A DNA stretch of 64,000 nt, from positions 61,079,980-61,143,979 of the forward strand of contig NC_068575.1 of assembly GCF_025698545.1 (NCBI RefSeq), read 5' to 3'. This DNA comes from Gossypium raimondii (lineage: Eukaryota; Streptophyta; Magnoliopsida; Malvales; Malvaceae). The position numbers and the translations under genes are program-made. The stretch's first letter is position 1; each line of letters begins with the position of its first letter. This document shows, in pieces, positions 53,893-64,000 of this stretch. A model generated the notes under the pieces. That model had not been told where the DNA came from, searched no databases, and was given only the letters and a program-made list of their open reading frames with translations.

Positions 53893-54266
53893 TAGGTTAA
53901 ATTTTGTTATTAGCCCTTGTACTTTATGAAGGTTATAGATTTAGTCCCTATGCTTTTTAAAATTTAAAAGTTCAGCCATTACCAAACTATAATTATTAAA
54001 TTCATTTCGAAAAATATAGGGGCTTATAACGATGCAATTTAAAATATGGATTAAACCTATAATTGCATGCATAGTACAATACTAGTAGTTGAACTTAGTC
54101 AAACGGATTTAACTGCTACTGGTTGGTGAAGATTAAAAATTCAAAATAATACAGGGACTGAAATTGAATCAATAAAAAAGTACATAGACAAAAATTGATT
54201 AACTTAAAGTACAGAGATTAAACCCACCATTTTTGTAAAGTATGGAGACTAATAGCATTTAACCTT
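53893..54266. repeat. inverted-repeat element downstream of the CAT gene
   Basis: aggttaaattttgttattag followed by cccttgtactttatgaaggt mirrors gtaaagtatggagactaata followed by gcatttaacctt. About 374 bp without coding content, fitting a MITE/foldback element. It is related in design to 16410. Confidence 0.6.
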
Positions 54267-54509
54267 TAATATATTGTGTTCATATCATTGTAGGGTACAT
54301 ATGGTCCAATTAATCATTCTTTGCACTCCAAAAAAGTGTGTGCCATTGACCTCTCTCTCAAATGAAAAGGAAATGGTAAAATGTACCCTCCTCTCTCAAT
54401 TGTTCTTTTCTTCTCCTTCTTGCATAATTTGATGATTATTGATAAAGGACTGAATTGGAAAAAAAAAGACTTGATTTTTGCAACTTTGATTGAGATTAAT
54501 AAATTGTTA

Positions 54510-56583
54510 TTAAGCATCTAGTTTTGTTAATTGGAGAGATGGGTTTGGAACTTCATTAACATCCATGGTTTCTTTCTCCAGCTCTTCTGCTTCAAATGTT
54601 GAGTGTACCCCGTACAACACATAGAACACAGTTATTAAACATCCCCATATTGCAAACCTTTTGAACGACATCGTTTTCAATGTCGTCATAAGGAAGACAT
54701 TAAGGAAAATGGATATAGCAGCCGGCCATGGCATCAACGGCACTGACCATTCACTAGGTTGACCAAACCTTGGGACCATGTAATGAAACAAAGCTGTAAT
54801 AATAACCATGATCCCACCGAATAGAGGCAAACCCCACCATTGATGTTCCATTTTCCATGAAACGGAGAAACCTATTGCAGTTAAGGTCAAGAAACAAAGG
54901 AAAGACAGTGTAGGGCATGGTGGGTTTTTAGCTATGATCACATATTTTCTATAAATGAGAGCATTGGCTACGAGGTAGAACACTAACAAGGTGCCGATGG
55001 AGATCATTTCGATCACTATGTCAAGGTCGGTGAAGAGTGATATTGATGCCGTACAAAGCCCTACAATATCATGGATGTTAATGGATCAATTTCTCTTTTT
55101 CAATACATACAAGGGTTTTTAAAGAATAAAATGAAACGTACCCAAAAAGAGTGTGGCATTCAATGGGGTGCCTGTTGAAGGGTGAACCTTAGATAGCCAT
55201 AATGGAACTAGCCTTGCCCTTCCTATAACACAAAGGTACCTAGCTTGGCCTAACATGGCAACCAAAAGAGACGCTATGATCCCTAAGCTTGCTCCTGCCC
55301 CAACAACATTCCCTGCCCATTTCCAGCCAATTCTTTGGAAAGCCATTGAATATGATGCTGTTTCAGCTATCTATACGTATCATATAACAAAACAATGTCA
55401 TATAACCATATATATGTGTATATATATCAAAGTTTATTTCAGGGTTTTGTTTGACCTGTTGGTAAGGGACCATCATGCATAGTGCCAAGGCCATAAGACA
55501 GTAAAGTCCCGAGACAATGAGGACTGAACCGACGATACCAACTGGAAGGCTTAGACGAGGGTTTTGAATCTCTTCAGCCAAGGTTGAGACTGAGTCATAT
55601 CCTATGTAACTGAAGTAAACTATGGCTGCACCATCAAGCACGCCTCTAACACCATATGGAGCTAACCCTTTTGGCTTCACCAAGTTATTAACATTCCCAT
55701 TGTAGAAACTGGCGATTATGATGAACCCAAAGAAAACAATATGAAAGATTGTCATAATAAGGTTCAACATGGAGCTTTCCTTTGTACTGCAAATCCCCCA
55801 AGAAAGGAACATCCATCACTTTCAAAATCCAAATAAAACAAAAAACTCCAATTATCCAAAAGCCACTGAGGGCAGTTTAAGAGTTCAAACCTATGGCTTA
55901 GGCAAAGAGTTAAAAGAAGAACAACAGCAACAGCAATGAAATCCAGCTTGTTATAGCCTTGTAGCAGTCCGTGAACTTCAACTCTCCATGAATTTGGATC
56001 ACTTACTCCAAAAGCTGAGCATAAATACTCTGTAAAACTTCTTGCCACAGCAGCATTTGATAATACATACTCCATTAATATGTTTGCTCCAGCAAAATAC
56101 CCCACAAATTCACCTACAAAGAACGGGAAAATGGAGAAGTGTTATAAAACGTAATGGTGTTATTGGTGTGTGTATATATATGTGTGCGTATGTACCGAAA
56201 GTCACTCTCAGGTAACTGAAGGCACCACCAGCAACTGGGACCTGGACTGAAAATTCAGTGTAACACAAAGAAGAGAGGAGTGCTGAAATTCCAGCAACGA
56301 TATACGAAATGAAAACAGATGGGCCGGTGGTGTTGCGAGCAACATTGCCGGTGGTGACGAAGACGCCGACACCGAGCATTCCACCAACACCGAGAGCTAC
56401 TAAATCGAACCACTTGAGTTTCCTTTTCATATCAGCACCAGACCTTAGCCTGATTCGATTAAGCTCTTGGTCTGGGGTCCACGTCGCTAGCATTCTCTTT
56501 CTGAGCCTATGAGGGGTTTGGGAAAGTGATTGGAAGTAGTTGAAGAAGAAAGGTTTGTTGTGTGTGGACTGATTTGTTGCCAT
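54510..56583 (-). CDS. cationic amino acid transporter (CAT family)
   Basis: Five minus-strand exons (56583-56196, 56113-55891, 55786-55456, 55370-55142, 55060-54510), all GT-AG, give 573 aa, the usual plant CAT length. CATs (APC superfamily, about 14 membrane helices) import Lys, Arg and other amino acids across the plasma membrane or tonoplast. The N-terminus is cytosolic (basic RLRKRML near 26-32, then LKWFDLVALGVGGMLG). The first helix pair carries GVGVFVTTG and the third region YTEFSVQVPVAGGAFSY. Later segments include FSYIGYDSVSTLAEE (the conserved APC Glu-containing stretch), ASLLVAMLGQARY and a long hydrophobic C-terminal half. The tail after the last helix is acidic. The order and the long C-terminal four-helix extension point to the CAT1/5/8 clade. 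The exact orthologue is uncertain, so no symbol is given. No defect is seen. Confidence 0.93.
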
Positions 56584-57657
56584 GTTTGTGAAGGAAATTG
56601 GGGGTGTTGGTATCTCTTTGTAGCTTTAATTGCCATGAGAAAAAGCTTGAGGTGAGCGTTTTAAATATGCACTTAGGGGAGGAGAGAGAAAGAGTACATG
56701 TTGGCTACTTGCTAGATAAACTATCTACCCTGTTTCCAACCCTAATTGAAAATAACCAGTTGACCTTGGGTTATATTCATGCCGACAATTTTACCCATTT
56801 CATCTTTTACATCCGGGATTCACATTGAATATAAGTTAAATCTTGTATCAAATAATATTTAAACATTAAATGAGGCTCAAATACATATGATATACTTGCA
56901 TCATAGACTCATAAAATGGAAATAATTAAAAGTAAATAAAAAAGACAACCCATTATTTGCCCAAGGAAAAAAAACAGTGCAAGAAGAGACTTTGACCTAA
57001 TCTTTTGGAATTTCGTTATCAAAAAACCTAGAAAAAGACGTGGCTATCAGAACACTTTGTTAAAAGCAACTAAAGATTGCTTCACCATCAATATATGGTC
57101 TCTGAGAATAAATAGACTCGATTCCTCAACAAAAAATGTAAAGTTTTTACTTTCTTTTTTTCCCTCTAATCATTTTACCATAACTGTCATGAAAAACAAC
57201 AGTATATTTATATATATATATATATATAATATGGCAGGTGTGTTGAGTATAATTGGATCATATATGTGGCCTGGAATACATGCAATACAGTTTGTAAAAA
57301 GCTTCCTCCGCCGCTCTGAAGATGCGCCACCAGTTTTCTTTTTCAGAAATAAAAAAGCTTTCGGCGCTTCACGTTATGCTAAAAATGCAAATCCTTTTCC
57401 TTTTGCTTCTAAGATCTGGTCACGTTTGATATCTTTAATTTGTCTTTACAGATTATCTTAAACCTTTACCTCACAATATAACCCCCAGAGAGCACATTTT
57501 AACAATTTCAATCATTAGCGTATTTAGCAACTGATTCTATCACATGGACATGCATGAAACCTCATTTTTATTAGCCTAAAACATAGAGAAGGGAAAGGGA
57601 AAAAAAATAAAGCACCCAAAGGAGCTATCAGTTAACTGCATGCGAAAGAAGTTTTAG
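56584..57657. other. 5' flank of the CAT gene and intergenic DNA
   Basis: Contains the CAT promoter on the minus strand and an AT microsatellite at about 57209-57228. A less A+T-rich stretch at 57295-57430 (ttcctccgccgctctgaaga and neighbours) lies in an open frame (57057-57461) with no recognisable domain. Confidence 0.4.
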
Positions 57658-58073
57658 GGGTAAATCACACCCTGGGTCACTAAACTATTAGTAAATTTAT
57701 ATTTCGGTCACTCAATTTCAAAAAGTTATAAAATAGTCACTAAATTATTCGAAAGTTTTCATTTAAGTCTCTGGGCTATTAAAATAATTACTGTATGACA
57801 TTGTTTGCTTGCACCAATTGAAAGTTCTCTTAACCTTTCTCTTCTACGATTTAGTTTCTTTTCATCAAACTGCTGTAAACATCGTAAATCTTCTCCGATC
57901 TCGACACTTACTGTTAAATCAACTTAGATCTTTTACTCATTGATGGATACTAATCCACCATACCGATCGTCAAAATTTTCAAATAGTCTAGTGACCATTT
58001 TATAACATTTTCAAGTTAAGTGACTAAAAGGTAAGTTTACTATTAATTTAGTGATCTTGGATGTAATTTACCA
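57658..58073 (+). mobile_element. TIR element family T, copy 5
   Basis: Starts ggggtaaatcacaccctggg and ends ttggatgtaatttacca, an inverted pair. Internal words follow the family order (gttttcatttaagtctctgg, caccaattgaaagttctctt, ttcatcaaactgctgtaaac, ctaatccaccataccgatcg). It lacks the segment that in copy 1 contains gcttggagctcg, an internal deletion. Confidence 0.7.
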
Positions 58074-60212
58074 TTCCTTTTCATAAAAAAAAATTATTGT
58101 AAATTTTGATGATTCTTTGTAGGTATCTCCTTTTGGTAAAGTGCATGGTTTTGACATATTGGCTACAGAATCAAATCAATGGTACAAATCCAATAATTAA
58201 TCAAGTACTTAATTATAATTATTTTAATCATCTCAGAATATATCATTCATCCAATCTTCCCTTTTGGTAAAATTGATATATAGCTTAGAGGCTAAATCAG
58301 CATATACCCCATTTTGTCCTTCCTATACAAATTAAATAGGGTCTTTAGCATCCTAGAGATAAGACTCAATTGCATAAGAAACTTCATGTTCCTCGACGTG
58401 TCACAATGAGATACACACACATATATATATATTTGCTTGTAATATTGTTGGACTATTTATATGTCAATAGCTACATGGATTTTGGATACTTGTGGAAGCA
58501 AAAGGAAAAAGGCCATGGGAGAACCCCGTTTGGAAGTGTCCACAGTGTAGGTAGGATATTAAGTGGTTTATGTGTAAATACTAATTAGGATTCAAAAGCG
58601 AAATTATTAGTGATGAGGTGGGTATATGGGTTTTCATTGACATATGCATTTAGGAACCAATTAAACCCTACCTGACCTTCATGTCATCAACTTGCTTCAC
58701 AAATCAAAGCAATTCTTCACCAAAAGACTTGTAATTAAAATTGAAACTTTTCATACCTCAATCTCCAATATCAGAAACCCTAGTGGAGGAATTTATTTTC
58801 TTCATTATTCTTAGTCGAATTTGGTATTGAAATCATCATCTTCGAGTGGATCTTGACATTAAATTTTAGGAGGCCTAATTAACATTTTTTATTTTTTTTT
58901 AATTTTCAAGAATATTCAAAAATTTTAAGGGACCTATCTCAAACCATAAATTTGATAAGCAGACTTATATATAAAAAAAAAAATTCCAAAGATGTCCCCT
59001 CCACCCAATTTGGGATAAATTGAGCTCTAACCCTCTCATTCTTTTAAGTCCTCATAAATGTCAAAATTTGATAAACTGAGCCCCATCTCCCAATTTTCTC
59101 TACTTTATATTTGCCCTTAATAATTTATTCCGGTTCCATTAGTGAACACTTTGCTCCTAAAAAAAGTGAAAAGAAAAGTTGACTTCACTATGTATTTATA
59201 TCTGAGAGTTCGTGGTTAAGATTTGAAGAAGGATAAGATATTTTTTTTTGCAACTGTGTCCTTGATTTTGATCTGAATTGAGAACATAATGAACACATTG
59301 GTTGACATCAATTTCAGACATAACAAGATCATGTCTCTGCAACTTGCTTGACTAATCTTGATTTTATGACAAAAGTATACATTTAATGACGACATAAGAT
59401 AAAGCCTTAGCCTTAATCAAAATCATCTCTATATATCCTTCTTGAAGTCCAATTACAGTTAAACATTTAGAATTAGCTTTAAACTTAAGCATTTAGCTGC
59501 TTCTTCTTTTGTATATAAAATATATACCACACAAAGTAATGAAATAATTAAGATATGGACATAGTGGATTTTTTTTTAAAAGAAGCCCTTTAAAACAGTA
59601 ATTAAGCATATTCAGACAACTAAAATAAGTAGAGCATTAGGGGAGTGGAATTTATTCAAAGTGCACTCATAAATTATATTAAGTTTAAAGTTGAACAAAG
59701 GATGCTAGTAGGAAACGTATTGGATTAAATCTATTTAAGTCTTTTATCATTCAGATTTGGATGTAATTGTAAAAAAAAACAAAATATGTAATTTTTAGGG
59801 TAAAGTAATTATAAAAAAATAATTTTCTAAACATGCTTGATTGATGATATAAAAGATTTAAAAGCTATCCTCCTAATTATTTTAATTAACGTAATTTTAT
59901 CAATTCTCATCTTTTAATAATTTTCGTAATTAATTAATATTTTATATAGTATAGCAATATTACAAGAAAAATGGCTTTTTGGTTGACAAGGATAAAAGTC
60001 ATTTGTTGTCGCAAAAGGAGAAAAATCCGTTAATTAATGTAGGTATATGTAGACTTCATTCTTCATAATCATGGGCAAATATTTTATTTTTTATGGGTTC
60101 TGGAATTAGTTCTTTTACTGTGAGGACCTTTGGTTTTCAACTTTCCATTCCCACTCTTGAATTTTATTTATTCCCCTAATAAATTGCAGTCATTTTTGCT
60201 TTATATTATGTA
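58074..60212. other. A+T-rich intergenic DNA
   Basis: No gene or clear element recognised. Short frames, including 58370-58588, have no domain. Confidence 0.4.
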
Positions 60213-60385
60213 TACTTAACTCGATGAGTATGAGTATTATTGTTCATATAAGAGTACCGAGTTCGAATGCGCTGAGATGTCTTATCCTCCTATTTTTGGG
60301 TTAGTGAGTGGCTATAGATAATTTTAGATATTATATTAAAAAGAACAAATAGAATCATGACTTATAATAAAATTGTTAAAATAAT
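60213..60385 (+). mobile_element. tRNA-derived SINE-like copy 7
   Basis: Has tacttaactcgatgagtatg at the A-box position, ccgagttcgaatgcgctgag at the B-box position, gtcttatcctcctatttttg, ctatagataattttagatat and an A-rich tail. The order matches the copies at 1134 and 3148. Confidence 0.5.
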
Positions 60386-61944
60386 AATAAACATATGACT
60401 TCAAAAGGTCAAATCCTATGTTCTTAGTGTTTATACTTTGGGTTATTTTTATTTTGGTTATATTTAATCTTTATATATATATATATTAATTTAAAATTTT
60501 AGTTATAACTAATTTATTTTTGTTATTATTCCTTTACATTTATATTATATTTAAATGATTTATTCAATTAATGTCACACTTCAACTGGATTCAAATTCTT
60601 CTTTTATAAAATAATAAATATTATAATGAAGATATTTTGTCATTTCAAATTATATGAAATCTTTAAAAAAAACAATTGATGGGATTCAAACCCAAAACAC
60701 TATATATAAGTTTCAATGTTTAAATTATTTTTATAAAATTATTTGTCACATATATTTTTTCACCTAATATAACTTCAACCATTTGTTTTACCTTTCCTAT
60801 AATATATTGAATTTATTTAAAATAATAATAGTCCAGTTTATATATATTTAAGCCATAAAAGTTAGAAAGAAAAAACTCGAGATCGAAAGTTAGACAAAGA
60901 TTGTATAAAACCTGAGAATATAAGGATAGAAAAGATGTGTTGATACACAGTATCAATGGAGGTCAATGTCGGAGCTTAAGATGGAGGTGGATGCTACTTT
61001 GGTCCAGAGAAAAAAAAAACATAAGATGAAGGCCCCCTTCCTTTAGGATGTTTGTTGCCTCTTATTATACCAGGTCGGATTCCCGATCAGACCCCTAGTC
61101 AGATTTTGGGTCGGATCCTCGAATTGGATTATAATTATATAACAAGATGTAAAAAAAAAAAAATTCAAAACTCTTAGTTGAACTCTTATAAATAAATTTA
61201 AAACTTAAAAAAAATAGTTTAAACTCACATGATTATGATTTGATATTTATTAAAAATCAAATTAATTTGAAGAAACTTAAATAATTATTAATAAGAAAAA
61301 TGAAAAATAAAGAACAACAAAGTTTTAATTATTTTTTTAACATTTATAACACATAAAATTATATATATATTTAGAGAGGTCAACTTTATTTAATATCGAA
61401 TTATGAAATATGTAGGGGCCATGGCTCTCCTTAAGAGGCTCATGGAAGTGGCACTTTAGCTAATTCCACCAATGTGGGCCCAAATCTCCTTTGACGTGCT
61501 TGCATCGCATGCGGCCTTTCCATGGACACCATTCCAAGTTTCCAACACATAATCTAAGGCAATCTAATTTCAGACATAGTCTACCTATGATTTTAGCCAA
61601 CAAACTTGTACAGGGCTTAGGGTTTTCTGTTTTTAGAAAACTCCAGAGTAGCCTATATGGTTTCACAGGTTTTTTTTTATATGTCTAAATCATTGTAGAT
61701 TAGAAATATGTATTAAAGAAATATCTAAGTTTTATTGAGAAAAACAAGCACCACCAAATGGATATACACATACGGGAATTAGGGTTCAATTTCCACTAAT
61801 GTCAAGGGAAAAAGGGTTGAAGATAATTATGGAACCAACCACTCAAAATCGGGGAGCAATTGTTTTAAGTGAATGCAGCTGTCAAGAATCCACATTTATT
61901 TATTATTCTTCATCCATAGTTCAGAACAAAAATTAACTGTTTGA
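60386..61944. other. intergenic DNA
   Basis: Mostly A+T-rich. A stretch at 61410-61680 is of normal composition (tgcttgcatcgcatgcggcc) and holds two opposed short frames without domains. Nothing identifiable. Confidence 0.4.
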
Positions 61945-62405
61945 GTAAAAATATAGGCTCGAAAAATAAATTTTGATAATAAAAATAAGGTCCGTTTAGA
62001 AAATAAGTCAGTCATCGAGTAAGTTTTTTTGCCTCGAGCTCAACCCGATTTTTCAATAAAAAAATATTGCTGTTTTTACTATTATTTTCCCATTATTTTG
62101 TTGTTAATATTTGGATATTATATAAAACGTGTTTTATTGTTAATTTTGCTACTATTTTAGAGGCATTTGCTTGTTAAGTTGCACTTATGTTAATTCTTTT
62201 TTAAGTATAAACACTTTTTAAATTTATTTCAATATTTTTAGTGTGTTTGGTTTATTATATATCTTAATTTTTTATATAAAAATAAAATTATAAAAATTTA
62301 ATACAGGTCAGATCTAGATTTTATTATTTTTATCCGAACCGAACTTGAACAAAAATTTAGGCCTAATTTTCAAGTCGGAGACGACCCGGCTCATAGACAA
62401 CTCTA
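61945..62405 (+). mobile_element. hAT-like MITE family H, copy 4
   Basis: Carries atataggctcgaaaaataaa, ggtccgtttagaaaataagt, cgagctcaacccgatttttc, an A+T-rich core whose words (cattattttgttgttaatat, gctactattttagaggcatt) are reversed in the copy at 10290, and gacccggctcatagacaact ending in ctcta. The right end matches the TIR of the intact copy (tagaggtgatcatg reversed). The left TIR is eroded. Confidence 0.6.
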
Positions 62406-63148
62406 GTTCATACCCAGAAGTAATTCATCCTAATATATTCATATCCAACTTATAAAACACTCGTATATTGCTTTTCTAGTTGTTATTATTTCCATAATTG
62501 TTGGAATTAGATTAGATTGATTAGTCAAATCAGTTGGATCGAGAATAGATTAAAATATCGATTTTAAAAAGAAGCATCAAATTGATTGAGTCACAAACCT
62601 GACGAATTGATTGAATCAAATTTTTTTATTACAGAATTTCCTAAATTCACTCCGGAGACAAGGATACAACAACTTTGGAAAAAAACTCATAGTTGTAGTA
62701 TATAAAATGTGAATTTTAATATTTTTATTATAAAACATTGCATAATATTATTTTTCATAACATATTTTTCTTGGACTCAATATAATAGTTATAAGTCCAC
62801 TTAGCTTATGTATATAGGGCTTATAGGTAAATAATATATATTGGAGTTACATATAGTATTTTAATATATATATTATTAATTTCAGTTAATCAACTAATTT
62901 TTTAATTATTCACTTTTGAACTAAATTAAATCAATAATTAAAATTTCAAAAAAAATTTATCCCTGGTCAAATTAATGTTGGTAGCGAATTTATTATTTAA
63001 ATTAATTGGACTTAATTGGTTAATTTGATTTTAATTGAATATGAAAATTTCACTTTTAGCCTTGATTTAGTAGTTATTGTGTAAAAACGAATGAAGTCTT
63101 AACACTATTAACAACATTCGAGGCCTTCGATAAAAAATATATTATATA
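62406..63148. other. A+T-rich intergenic DNA
   Basis: No gene or clear element recognised. Confidence 0.45.
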
Positions 63149-63318
63149 TGGAATAATATTTGATACATTACCAGTAGAGTTTTTAGACTCCAAACAAGTT
63201 AAGTGGTTGACAAGTGTCTTATAGGATATAATAAAATGTTAGTATTTGGACATTTGTCAACCCCTGATCCTGCTTATGGAGTTTAAAAACTCTACTGGCA
63301 GTGTATCAATATTTCCCC
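63149..63318. mobile_element. palindromic MITE family P, copy 2
   Basis: The left arm (atatttgatacattaccagt, agagtttttagactccaaac, gtggttgacaagtgtcttat) is the reverse complement of the right arm (ggacatttgtcaacccctga, tggagtttaaaaactctact, ggcagtgtatcaatattt). At about 170 bp it is almost all arm. Confidence 0.75.
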
Positions 63319-63327
63319 TTAGTAAAA

Positions 63328-63930
63328 GGGTTAATATTTGGTACATTTACAATGTATTTTTTTTATTCCACAAACAGTCTTAAAAAATTATCATGTGCTT
63401 GTTTTTTTAAATACTTATTTTCTAATATTTTACTGTACCCTTATAGGACACTTGTTACTAGAGGTGATCATGAGTTGGGTTACTCAACCCGGCCCGACGG
63501 CCCGTCCAAAAAATGGGAGGGTTCGGGTAAAAATATAGGCCCGAAATATGTGTTTGGGCAAAAAAATGAGGCTCGTTTAGAAAACGGGCCGGGCCTCGGG
63601 TAAAACCTTTTTGGCCCATGCCCGGCCTTGCCCGAATTATGTATTAAATATATTTTTTATTTTTAATCAAATATACTTTTTAATCAAATGTATACTTTTT
63701 TGGTGCTATAAAATTTAATATGGGTCGGGCCAGGCCAGGCTCGGGCTTAGTAATTTTCTTTCGGGCCGAGCTTGGACAAAATTTTAGGCCCATGTTTCGG
63801 GCCGAATCGAGTTCGGGCCTAAAATTTTATCTGGGCCCGGCCCGGCCCATGATCACCTCTACTTGTTACCCCCTGACCTTATTTGTGGAGTTTAAAAACT
63901 AATATAGTCAGTACCGCATTGGTGGACGCA
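63328..63930. mobile_element. palindromic MITE family P, copy 3, split by a hAT MITE
   Basis: The left part (gttaatatttggtacattta, ttataggacacttgttac) and right part (cttgttaccccctgacctta, tttgtggagtttaaaaacta) match family P. They are separated by the element at 63459-63861. Removing that element and one target copy restores one P element of about 190 bp. Confidence 0.65.
63459..63861 (+). mobile_element. hAT-type MITE family H, intact copy with 8-bp TSD
   Basis: 403 bp beginning tagaggtgatcatgagttgg and ending cggcccatgatcacctcta, perfect 14-bp terminal inverted repeats. It is flanked by cttgttac on both sides (63451-63458 and 63862-63869). An 8-bp target duplication and a TAGAGGTG-like TIR are hAT hallmarks. 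Sub-terminal regions are dense in gggcc/ggccc words and the core is A+T-rich. No transposase, so non-autonomous. The open frames at 63301, 63338 and 63720 are artefacts of the element. Confidence 0.85.
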
Positions 63931-64000
63931 CCATTTTTCTACCGGAACTAGTACGTAATGGTATCGTTCTATTTTGATGCACTGTTTCGAATTTACCAAT

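Noticed and set aside
63301..63902. Three plus-strand frames near the right edge
   Set aside because: They translate the MITEs there (Gly/Pro/Arg-rich from gggcc words) and have no domain.

Overview
The window is nuclear DNA of a dicot plant. Its genes have short GT-AG introns, its intergenic DNA is very A+T-rich, and all recognisable proteins are plant families (BOI-type RING ligase, plastid beta-amylase, RLCK-VII kinase, plant CK2 beta, CBL calcium sensor, plant CAT transporter). The repeats suggest a Malvaceae genome, most likely cotton (Gossypium). In particular, a 2.76-kb solo LTR has TGTAACA/TGTTACA ends, a 25-bp tandem array and repeated cacacggg/cgtgtg words. The species call is inference; no search was run.

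Layout. 1-17 kb holds no gene I can support. It is A+T-rich DNA with tRNA-derived SINE-like copies, inverted-repeat elements and AT microsatellites. 17.2-18.5 kb is a three-exon BOI-related RING E3 ligase (+). 18.5-34 kb is intergenic and repeat-rich. It contains a broken FCS-like zinc finger (FLZ) gene at 24.7-25.3 kb, whose upstream DNA is partly duplicated downstream. The downstream copy carries a foldback element that was itself hit by the solo LTR. 34.2-36.1 kb is a four-exon plastid beta-amylase of the BAM3 type (+), facing a four-exon PCRK/PBL-like cytoplasmic kinase (-, 36.2-38.05 kb) across only 175 bp. 42.2-44.2 kb is casein kinase 2 regulatory subunit beta (-, five exons). 45.7-47.6 kb is a CBL1/CBL9-type calcineurin B-like protein (-, eight exons). 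A nuclear tRNA-Trp(CCA) lies at 52.2 kb. 54.5-56.6 kb is a cationic amino acid transporter (-, five exons). The last 7 kb is intergenic and ends in nested small transposons, including a hAT-type MITE with intact 8-bp target duplications.

The exon joins of the six intact genes were read base by base. Every join is GT-AG, keeps the frame and gives a full-length product (342, 539, 387, 287, 213 and 573 aa). The genes form no pathway cluster. Kinase, CK2 beta, CBL and RING ligase are all signalling proteins and the amylase and transporter are metabolic, which is normal for plant gene order. The unusual content is in the repeats: several families of short inverted-repeat elements occur two to five times each, and two sites show nested insertion.
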